This document shows positions 7,854-18,400 of a DNA stretch of 20,128 bases, piece after piece. The notes beneath the pieces are model-generated. The model was not told where the DNA came from. It saw nothing but the letters and a program-made list of their open reading frames with translations, and did not search any database. The DNA is from a virus: the IMG/VR virus record IMGVR_UViG_3300022925_002732, positions 1-20,128 of that record; one strand, written 5' to 3'. Position 1 is the stretch's first letter, and each line of letters opens with the position of its first letter. The translations under genes were made by a program, and so were the position numbers.

Positions 7854-9410
7854 TTAGAATTGCAATATAATTTTAATATCTTCCTTTTGATTTGAAGATC
7901 TTGTTATAGATGGGCGGTTGTCAGTGTAGATTATATTTCCGGAGAACTGCTGTACCTCTGGAGTGGATACGCCTGAAGCAAAGGTTTGTCCTAGGTTATA
8001 TGTCCTATTATTTATGACTGTTGCCAGACCTGAGAAGTTGGTATTAATTCCCAAGTTGATACTTCCGCCAGTGATTGTGAGACTACCTCCAGTTGATGGA
8101 GATGCGGTAAATCTGTTTAATTTAAATCCAAACTGCGGATCAGTTTGAGCAGTTCCAACAGTATTAAATCCGGCAAAAGTTCTTTCTTGCCAAAGTTTTA
8201 GAACTCCAGTTACTTTATCGTAATTTACAACTTTACCAATCGCTGTTACACCTGTTCCAATTGTTTGCTGAACAATAGTATCTTCGGTGAATGTCGCAGA
8301 GTCAAATCCAGTTCCTTCTAATTTAAGAGCGTAAACTCCACTTGCCTTATCCAAGGACAAAATTTGATTGCTACCAAATGCTAATGGATTTTCAACGATA
8401 CCGATTCTAGCAATTTCATTTCCTGTTATAAAATCAGGGTTTTCAGTATCATTTTCAATTCTTGAATATAATAAAACATTAGTTGCACCAAGTTCCCTAT
8501 AGATGTCTTTTCCATGACCCCCTTTGGGTGGAATAATGACATCCAAAGTAGGATAGGCAGCAGGCACAGGAACACCACCCGCAACTAAATCAACATTACC
8601 AAAGGAATAACCAGACCCTTGGTTTGAAACTGATACGCTTTCTATCTTTGAGTCATTGTTGACTACAACTGTGCATTCTGCACCAGTTCCATCTCCTTTA
8701 ATTGGAACTTTTGTGTAAGTGACATTTCCAGTGCCAATTCCAGTTCCTCTATTTTTTAAAACAACAACTTTAATTCCACCATCAACTGCATTATTTCTAA
8801 CTACAGAAATATTGGTATCTGTACTAGTTTCCCATTGTGATGGAACAGGCATATATTCTGTACTATCAAACTTTACAATGTCACCTGGTTTGATAGTGTA
8901 CAAATATTTCCAGATATAACCATCTCCACTTGTTCCAGCACTTCTTGGTTCTAAATCAGTGAACGTTGGTTCATCCAGTGATGGACGCCCATTTGGATTC
9001 TCTGGGTCTGTTCCATTTTGTAAGCAAATATAAACTCTATAATCACTATTGAGAACAAAATAGTTTGCGGAGTACAGAGTAGTTCCACTAGAATTTATAG
9101 GTGTGTTGTTTATATTATAGTCATGTCTGTAGTAGTCAAAGGTAGTTCCAGAGGTCCAAACACTTTTCTTCACCACCTGCTTTGCATCATCAGATGTAAT
9201 TTTCTTGAGTGCAATTATAGTATCCCATGTGGAATTTTCATTATCAAAATCATCAATTGGGGCGGGTGGGTCATTATCCCAATTGGCATCAATTATCGTT
9301 GGATTGGGAAGTCCAACAAAACTATAATAAGAGTTTGTAGTCGTGTTAAATCCGGCTACAAAATTCTTTGCATTCAATATTCTTATCTGATCAGTTATAA
9401 TGGCAGACAT
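7854..9410 (-). CDS. 8: Baseplate wedge subunit, T4 gp8 homologue (518 aa)
   Basis: T4 gp8 is a dimeric wedge protein of the baseplate, and several T4 gp8 landmarks are recognisable. YRVYICLQNG matches the 'VYRCLD' strand. GDGYIWKYLYTIKPGD (about residues 158-173) matches T4 'GDGYVWEYLFEI', followed by TEYMPVP for T4 'NEYIVVP'. The end, IIYTDNRPSITRSSNQKEDI, parallels T4 'MIYMENRPPI...QTEEINILF'. The N-terminus MSAIITDQIRILNAKNFV is typical of marine phage versions as I recall them. At 518 residues it is about 185 longer than T4 gp8 (334); part of the excess is a GxGY beta repeat at about residues 207-278 and a 'GKVVNYDKVTGVLKLWQER' segment near 385-405. A T4-type late promoter motif lies just upstream. 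It lies between the gene-7-position giant gene and the DUF4815 gene, with six bases to the latter, consistent with a wedge-assembly operon. Confidence 0.88.
   Translation of the reverse strand: MSAIITDQIRILNAKNFVAGFNTTTNSYYSFVGLPNPTIIDANWDNDPPAPIDDFDNENSTWDTIIALKKITSDDAKQVVKKSVWTSGTTFDYYRHDYNINNTPINSSGTTLYSANYFVLNSDYRVYICLQNGTDPENPNGRPSLDEPTFTDLEPRSAGTSGDGYIWKYLYTIKPGDIVKFDSTEYMPVPSQWETSTDTNISVVRNNAVDGGIKVVVLKNRGTGIGTGNVTYTKVPIKGDGTGAECTVVVNNDSKIESVSVSNQGSGYSFGNVDLVAGGVPVPAAYPTLDVIIPPKGGHGKDIYRELGATNVLLYSRIENDTENPDFITGNEIARIGIVENPLAFGSNQILSLDKASGVYALKLEGTGFDSATFTEDTIVQQTIGTGVTAIGKVVNYDKVTGVLKLWQERTFAGFNTVGTAQTDPQFGFKLNRFTASPSTGGSLTITGGSINLGINTNFSGLATVINNRTYNLGQTFASGVSTPEVQQFSGNIIYTDNRPSITRSSNQKEDIKIILQF
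8571..8782 (-). repeat. GxGY beta-repeat module inside gp8
   Basis: The gp8 translation here reads 'IKVVVLKNRGTGIGTGN', then 'GDGTGAECTVVVNNDSKI', then 'SVSVSNQGSGYSFGNVDL'. This is the strand / G-x-G-A turn / strand / GxGY layout found many times in the upstream giant protein. T4 gp8, as I recall its sequence, has no equivalent at this place, so this looks like an insertion into the gp8 fold. Confidence 0.65.
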
Positions 9411-9427
9411 TTTTGTAATTTTTTAGT

Positions 9428-9435
9428 TATTTATT
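9428..9435 (-). promoter_or_regulatory. Putative T4-type late promoter (AATAAATA) upstream of gene 8
   Basis: The minus strand reads AATAAATA, which fits the NATAAATA late-promoter core recognised by gp55-like sigma factors in cyanophages (T4 consensus TATAAATA). It overlaps the TAA stop of the giant gene. The last A is 17 bases before the gp8 ATG, so transcription would begin about ten bases before that ATG and leave a very short leader. No -35 element is needed for this promoter class. It is the only match seen in an intergenic position in this window, and the AT-rich background makes chance matches possible. Confidence 0.5.
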
Positions 9436-12400
9436 AGGTTACGAACCCAATTGACTTGAGTGATTGTTGTCTTGTGATGTATGGACCGGTTCTTATTCCA
9501 ACCACACCATTATTTGTAATTGCCCCATAAGTTGCAACTCCAACTCTTTCAGAGAACTCTATCTTACCCCAACTAAATCTTCCTGCAAAAACACTAGTGC
9601 CAACACCAACACCAGAGAAGTCTTCTACACTTACGGTAACCCTTCTAACTGCAGTTGCTCCATATCCAATCGCACTAGTTGTAATGGCAACATGATGTGC
9701 TACTCTGTAGATATTATCTATAAAGGTAGTACCAACCCCAATTACATTTCCACCTTCATCAAGGGCAGTTATTCCTGAACCAACATGATTGTGAGTTATA
9801 TTGGAGTCATAAACAATGAAGTAATCTCCAGTTTGGATTCCACTGATTGTTGTATTCTGTGTTACTTTTGTATTGTCTCTCAAAGGAGAATCTTTTTCAA
9901 TAATTAAATCAAGAGTAATACCAGTGGAAGCAACACCAACTGTTGTTGTTCCAAATCCAGTGATAACACCAAAATCTCCAGCAAAGGATACAATCGTATT
10001 GTCTTCCTCTGTCAGTGATTTTGGAGGAGAAATGAGGACGATAGGTGGATTTGCCTGGGTGTATCCAGTTCCACCAGAGGAAACTGTAATAGTGGTAACA
10101 ATACCAGCAGTTATAGATGCAGTTGCCACAGCTCTTTGAGTTGTCCCAAGTCCAACTGGATTTTGTACTGAAACATCTGGAGTTGTTGAATAACCAACTC
10201 CACCCGTAGACAATACTATGGAAGATACAGTTCCTGCCGAAGAAACTACTGCAGTTGCTGCTGCAGAAACTTTTTGTCCGTAGTTGACAATGGTAAGTTT
10301 CTTTTGGAAATCAGTAGAAACAGTGCTTTCATTATCTTGGTTGAATGATGGTCTAACATTATCAACATATATTTCAGTTGAACCAACACCAACAGATTTA
10401 ATGATGTATGCTGCTGGGAAAATGCTTGGTTCATATAAAGGACGTGCTTTACTAACTCGTCTTCCATCAAGATAAATGTCATCTCTTTGTCTACACCATT
10501 TTACTGGTCTTTCTAAAGTCTCATCTTCACTAAGTCCTGCACCATTATATGCATCCGTATTAACAACGTTAGTTGTAATAATATCTTGAACCGTTCTTGG
10601 GTCTTCATCAAGTTTATCAACACTACTATCGATATCTAAACTATCACCAACCTTGACAGTTTCTGTAATATCAACATCTTGAGTGTCAACGGCAGAACTA
10701 CCTCTGTAGAATATTACTTTTACAGAATCACCTTCATCTGGTGGTTCTGTAAATAAAATTTGAGAACCACCGGAGAATTCATATCCAACTCCAGGAACTT
10801 GTAAAACATCATTGAGGAAAATGAAAATATTATCTTGAATATTGATGTTTGAACCTTGTCTGGCAACAAAGGATATAAAGTTTCCACCTTTTTTGAGCGG
10901 GAATCTTTGTCTAGATCCAGTAAAGAGATTAGAGAAATCATCAAGGACATCCCAATCTCCAACAGACCATCCAGTAAACTGGTCACTATCAATTTCATCA
11001 ATTATAAGACGGAATGAATCAAAAGAAGCATGTGGGTCTGTTGGTATGCCAACAGTTCCACCAACACCAACAGTCAGCACTTGAGAGTTACCATAACCAA
11101 ATCCAGTGTTTGATACTTCAAAGTCAATTACACTTGATCCATTACCAACAACAATATCAACTTTTGCGCCTGTTCCAAGTCCAGTAGAACCTGCAGAGTA
11201 AATCAATGGAACATTGACATATGATAAAGGAGGATCAATAAAGACATCAGGTGGATTAGTTTGAGTAAATCCAGCTCCAGGATTTGTAAGTGCAATACTT
11301 ACAACATGTCCTCCAATAACTGAAGCAGTTCCGATGAATGTTATCTGTGGAGTTCCTGTTGAGGATTCTGCAACACCAACATTGACAGTTGTTTGTATAC
11401 CAGATCTGTAACCAGAACCACTGTTTCCAATGGCAACAGAACTAACTTGTCCAGAACCGTTAATTACAACTGTTGCACCTGCTGCTACTAATGGTTGGAA
11501 ACCAAATCCAGCACTTGAAGCAACAGAAACAATTACACCGCCTCTTGGGACATTTGCAGTATTTACATCATGTGCAGCAGAACTTGCAGTTCCTGTGAAA
11601 CTAATTGTAGTAACACCAACTTCTTCCGTCACAGTGTAATTTGAGTTTGCTCCAAGACCTTGATAAATTCCATTGATTGTTACAATAGTTGAGGTTGAAA
11701 CTCCAGATACATTTTCATCATTTTGAGTCAGTGTGAAGTCCTTTGTTGACCCATTAAACTGATTGGTGATATCATCATACAAGAAGTTTCTAGAATACGT
11801 TTCTTCAGTTGAACCAATAGCAGCATTTCTAATAAATGATCTTCCAGAGAAAGTTGAAGAGGATGTAATACCAATCCAATCTCTAAATGATGGTGGATCA
11901 GAAATAGAACCAATAGGTCTATTGCCATATGGTGCTTCAACAAAGTGAACAGTGTTATTAACAATGTTATAGTGACCTCTCAACTTGGTAACAGTTGATC
12001 CAATACCATGAGAATTCAATTTAGTTCCCACCCATGACCTTTCAACTTTAATACCATTTGTTTTACCAATACCAATAGAAACAATTTTCAATATTTCTCC
12101 AGTGTCAGCAGCACCAACTCTTACATAGTCTCCAGCAAAGATTGAAGTAATACCTGCAAATTCTATTACTTCATCTGCAGCTGCTGCTTCTGCAGAGAGT
12201 TCTGTTATAATCCTTGTCTCCGAAATTGGAGACTGTAACATATTATCAATGGTCAACATCACTTTCTGATTTGCATCTTTAGCAGTCAGTGTGTGGAAAT
12301 TTTGTATTCCGTTTCCAGTGAATGCGATAGAAACTGGATTTTTTGCTAAAGCATGTTCAGCAGTTGCTGCAATCTTAACAAAGTTTTCATTAACTTTAAT

Positions 12401-15400
12401 ACAGAAAACATCCGCTGGTAAAAGAGTGGTTGCGCCAACACCTGGGAATGCATCTGTTGATGCAATTGAAATAGCATCTGTCTTAATTCCTAAAGGAGAA
12501 TTATAAGTCAATGCTTGTCCACTAACAAAGAAGTGGTTTGGCATCTTAATTGTGTTCTCTGAAATATTAACAATTGCTGAATCTGAAGAATCAAAACTCC
12601 TTTGGAAAATATTGTCATTTTTATGAGTTAATTCAAAATCTTTCTTGATAGTATTTTTGGTGCCAGTGTAAGTAGAGAAATGAGACTCTACAAATGCAGA
12701 TTGCATATCTTTCAAGTCTGGTGTCGTAACAATTTCATTTACAGACAGTGTATTAAGATATGTCTTAACGTGACATGCTATACCTGCATTTGGTGTGAAG
12801 ACTATTTGAGTTGTATTAGTTCCTAGTCTGTTAGCACCCAGTGTTCCTAATCCAGATACTCCTGTATTACCCTCGGAATCAATAATTCCAAATTCAGTCA
12901 AGAATACATCACTATCATTATCAACAACAACAATTTCTGATATTTGAGAAATATTGTTTGTTGTATCAGTTACTACAACGATTCCATAACAACCATCAAT
13001 ACCAACATTGACATTATTTGCATAATGACCAACTCCAACTGCAGATGGAGACCCTGAAGCTGCTATATCTTGACCTTCTGCAATCAATTGAGCATGAGTA
13101 TAATCTTGAGTTCCAACACCAACATATTTTTCAGAGGAGATACCAATTGACAGTGCATTCAAATATGTTGTGGTAATACCTGCATCATATGGAGTAAACT
13201 TAACAACAATATCAGAGCCAGACATGGTTACACCATAAGTTCCAAGTCCAGTTGTACCTGATGAAGTAGCATCTAATGAGTGTGTGGTTAACTGACCATA
13301 TTCAATAAATTCTACATTAGTTCCATTGCATACAATGCTTACCTCTTCAAATTCAGCTTCATTGTTTGAGTTTTCGATACTGAAAAGTATCTTTGCTGCT
13401 CTAGTTCCAGAGGTAGTAGTTCCAATTCCAGCAAGAGTAAAGACTGTTGTTACTGCAGCGCCAGCAATGATATGGTTTGTGCTTGCAAGACTTACTAAAG
13501 CACCTGGGAACCCTGAAGTGGTTGATAGACCAATTTGAGTTGATCCAATACCAATTGTTTCAGAGTGTAAATCCAGTCTCTCCAAGTTGTAACTAAAGAT
13601 TGACAAGTTATAGTTGTTTACCTCAAACTTATCTGGGTAGAAATTCAAAACTCCGTCAAGTCCATCAACGACATAATCAAAAGTGCCCAACTCAAGTTCG
13701 GTATCAGTATCACCATATTGACTAATCATTGCTTGTCCATTATGGACATTGTTTATTACAGAGACCAGAGAAACTTGTCTTTCTCCAGTAAACAATTTGT
13801 CTTTTACAAGAATTACAAATTTTGCTCCAATAGCATCTTCTAACTTATGTCTATTGACCTCTTGGAATGGAGTTCCTCTTGCATTGCTATTAAATTGTCC
13901 ACTTATATCATCAATAAGGAGAACTCTATTGCTGATAGATTCTGTAAAGTCACTAATGATTCTAGTTTTAAAAGTAATCTCATCAGAATACTTGTTGTTT
14001 GCGCCACCAATATAGTTTTCAGTTACAAGGTCAAAATTAGCAACACACTCTAAATCATATACATTTACTAAATCAATTTGAATTGATGTAGCATCAGTTG
14101 GTACAACTTCTAAAGCATCTTCATCCTCTAGAGGTAATAATGACTCAACTTGGAGGTCACTAAATTTCTTAAATCCTGCACTGTGTAGCAAAGAACTTAC
14201 TGAATCATTCCATTTTTGGAATGGAACTTTTGATTTAATTGAATATGAGAAGTTTTGATAATAATCATTATCAGGCAATCTTTGTTCTATCTTACTCAAG
14301 AATCCATTTTCAGTTCTCCATCCATTATCAACTTTAGAGAAATAATCAATATCATATTCAGACTTAAATTCATATTTGGCATTAACCGTTGCTTTAGAAC
14401 CAGTTACATCCTCTTCTATGATATCTCCAACCGAGAAATCATCTGAACTTTCAAGTGTAAGTAATTGATTTGTCTCATCCCAATCAGCAACGGTTCCTTC
14501 TAAATCTCCGGAAGTAACAACACTCCCTTTTTGGAAGGAATTTGATTTTATATCAAAGTTAAATACTGGAAATAATCTTTCTGGAACTAAAGTTGCTGAT
14601 GAGTTTGTGGTATCAAAAATACCAGCTACTTCTAAACCACTAAATTCATTGAAGGAATATGTAACAATACCAATACCACCACCCAGATTTGCAGTTACTC
14701 CAGTTACATTGAACAGTTTATAATCATAATCTTCAGAGTTAAATCCTTTTGTAATAGCATTAACATCAGCCTCTGGATCAACTGTAACTACGCTATTTTC
14801 AACTAAAATTTTATCCCCAACTTCAATTGGGAAATTTTCACTATAAGTTTTCTTCATAGTGACAGTGACTGTTTTGTCAGCGTCATCATATACCAAATTA
14901 GAAACTCTAATACCGTTTGAATTTTTTATTGGTCTAATAGTAGGATTATTTCCACTTAAAGAAAGTGTATTCTTAAGAATAGGAACAACATTACTACCAG
15001 TAACATATCTCAAATCGATGTCGTCGATTTGTTTTTGAGTTGTTCCATCAAGAACAATTAATGTTGGTGGAGTAGTATATCCACGTCCAAACGAAGTTAT
15101 TCCCACTCTGGAGAATCCAAAGAAAGTATTGAGTTCTAATACTTGAGGAAGATTTGCCTCTGGAGACAAAGTAAGGTCTGAAAGATAATTAAATCCAATA
15201 TTTTCTAGTTTAGTTTTTACAACCTTTCCTATTGTCGTACTGGAGGGTTTTAAAATAGCTCCAGTTCCAGTAGAAGTTGTTATCGTGCTAATACCTGGAA
15301 GTCTAGAATATCCCTTTCTTCTATCCTTAAGGTCTAATGCAGAAATTGGTCCTGATGCCGTAAGAGAATCAGTTGTGTAGGATAGAACAGATGTGGTTCC

Positions 15401-18400
15401 CGAATATGAGGTTGCTTCTGGTTTTTCAGATACGCTATATTCAAACGTGGTTCCTGTTACCCCACTAATAGTATACTTACCATCAAATACACTATCCTTT
15501 ATATTAATTTGATTATGTAAATCTACCTCGTCGCTAGAAACAATTTCTAGATAAGAAGACTTATTACCAATAACACGTATTGGTTCTAATCTATAATAAA
15601 GAGTTTTTGGAGTATTTTTATTAACAGTAAGAGTTGCAGTAGCTCCGCTTTGACCAGGAGTTCCACTCGTTGTAAAAACAAATCCATCAACATCAGTTTC
15701 ATATTCTTGAGTAAAAGCAGAATCTGTATATAACTTAAATAAGAACCCTGGGAAGGGGGTTGTGTTTATGAGGTAAGATAATGTTTCACTGCTCAAGTCA
15801 AAAACAACTGTAGAATCTCTATACACCTCTATTGGTGGATTTACAGGGAATAGGGTTCCAGGTTGTCTAGAAGTAATATTTACAAATTCTGGACGTGATT
15901 GTTTCGTTTGATATTTTGTATCACAAAGTTTGACATTATCTTTATCAACCACATATGCATAGTATTCTTTATCATTAGTCAATCCAGCAGACGTTCCGCT
16001 GTGAATAATTTTTTGACCGGTAATTAATCTATGGTTAGATACAGTAATAGTGTTTGTTGTTAATGCAACTCCAGCGGCAACAAAATCTAAACCACCAATA
16101 ACCATTTTCCTGTTGCTTTCATTATATCGAACTGTTCTTGTTGTTGAAATTGATGGATTTACATCAACATAAACAGTGTCACCTCTAACTAATCCGTGAG
16201 TAGATGCAGTGGAGACTGTAACTAAATCTCTATCAACACTTCCTTTTATAACATTCTTGTAATCAGTTACGAAACTATGTCTTGTTCCAGTTCCAATACC
16301 AGTGAAATACAATAAACCATGATCAGCATTAGTAGATGCCGTGCCGACATAAACTCCAGTGCTTCCCAATCCAACCGGAACTGATGATACACCGATAAAG
16401 TCAGGGGACAAATTAGCAACATAAAGTCTAGAGTTTTCACCCAGTAACATTGAGGACGTATCACTGATAGAGGCAATACCAATAGGATCTCCTCCATGAG
16501 TCTTATAAATGACCTCATCGCCAGTTGCTAACCCATGATTTGGAAGGAACACCTGTTGTGTAGGAATGAACAGATTGGTCTCTCCTACGCCCGGAGAGGC
16601 GAACGTAACTGTTTTTCCGAACCCTGGACCCGATTGGGTTCCAATTCCTAAACTTTCATTAGGATCGAAATAATATTCTCTATTTCTTCTACTAAAGAAT
16701 GATGCTTCGTTTTCAACAACAATATTAAATCTCTTTGGATTATCTTTTATTATGGTTGTAATTGTATGGGAAACACCAACTTTTCCATTCTGACCTCTCA
16801 ACACCCTCAATCTGGAAGACTTTCTATCAATATTCAGAACTCTTACTTGTTCTTCATTACTTCCAGTTCCTATTGATATGATATCATTCTCTTGCACATC
16901 AGCTACATCTAAACCTCTTCCATAAACACTAATATAAGTGATAATACCAACAGCAGATACTGAAGGAATAGTTTGACTTACCCTCAAAGCATAAGTGGAT
17001 ATTCCCGTGGCATATGTTCCTTCAATTAATGATGATGTTGTTGAAAGTCCTGATATACTTACAACATCACCATCTTTAAAGTTGTGAACAATACTAGAAA
17101 TACCGACAAATGATTTCTTTTGACCTGTTGGGAAAAACTCAATATTAGATATTGTGGTTTTTGCAAAACTTACATTACTTACTGATACGCCATCCAGTCT
17201 TGAAATTCTAGCAGCAGAGAAAAATCCTTTTTCTGATTCAAAAACGACTCTATCATTAATTTTATAGTTTGATCCACTAGTAACAATGCCAACATCAGTA
17301 ATATATCCTTTTTCAGTCGTGCTTATGACAGAATCTTGATCAATAAATTCATATGATTTTTGCAAATAGTCATATCCACTATTTTTCTTGGTTATGGAAT
17401 ATGGAGCAGTATTTCTTCTCCAATTAGTTGCATTTATGTCATAATTATCTTGATTTGAGTTTATATCATAATTAAATGCATTTGGTTTCGCCTTAAAGTA
17501 CTCTCCAATGACATATGGAAATGCGGGTCTCTTAAAGTTTTTGAATACTCCGTCTGCAGCAGCAGTTAAATCAAAAGTTGTAAAATACGCATAAGTTCCA
17601 TTTGGAAAATCTGGGGTTACGCAGAATCTGCCATTATTTCTATCTAAAACAGATTCATCTGTAGAATCTACCCATTTAAAGTCTTCAATAAAGAATTCCC
17701 TTGGAAAGACTGAAACAGGTGGTCTATTAGGTTGCAGTTCTACAACATAACCAGATTTCATTTGGGTTATATCACCACCAGTAGATCTTTCATATGCATA
17801 TGGACCATAAATTGGATATCCGTCATATGACCATCCAATAATAGAGGAGTGATCTGTGTTATCTATTTCTTGGTTATCTCTTATTGTTAAATCTTTTTTG
17901 CCGTAAAGTACAGATCCATTACTATCCTTTGCATATTGAATTTTTCTTAATTCTCTTGGAGAATATGCATAAGAGAACTGTAATCCATAATCACTGTTAT
18001 TTGATTCTGAAATGAAAATATCATCAGAGGTTAAACTTTCAAATCCTTTCTGAACAGTGTTGAGTTCCCAAGTTTGCAATTTGGTAGAAAATTGAGCTCC
18101 CTCACCAGCAGAAACAACTTGTATTGATGTAGTGGAAACTCCGTATCCAACACCAGATTTAGCAACTCTTACAGATACAATATTTCCATTGACAATTTCT
18201 GGAATTAGTAGAGCACCTTCCCCACTTCCAGTACCATCAGTTATAATCAAATGTGGTGAAGAGTTATATTCTTCTCCAGTTCTATTAACAATAACATCTC
18301 TTATTCTTCCAACCTGATCAATAATTGGTCTTAATTGTGCACCCACACCAGACTTTAATTTTATTTCTGGGTCTCTCTTAAAGTTAATGATATCAGATGC

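Noticed and set aside
9123-9437. A plus-strand open frame crossing the gap between gene 8 and the giant gene
   Set aside because: It is antisense to the conserved N-terminus of gp8, is rich in Ile, Cys and Tyr in a non-protein-like way, and shows no start signals.
9464-9778. A plus-strand open frame rich in Cys, Ser and Asn
   Set aside because: It mirrors the Gly/Thr/Val-rich end of the giant protein on the other strand, which produces such Cys/Asn-rich shadows.
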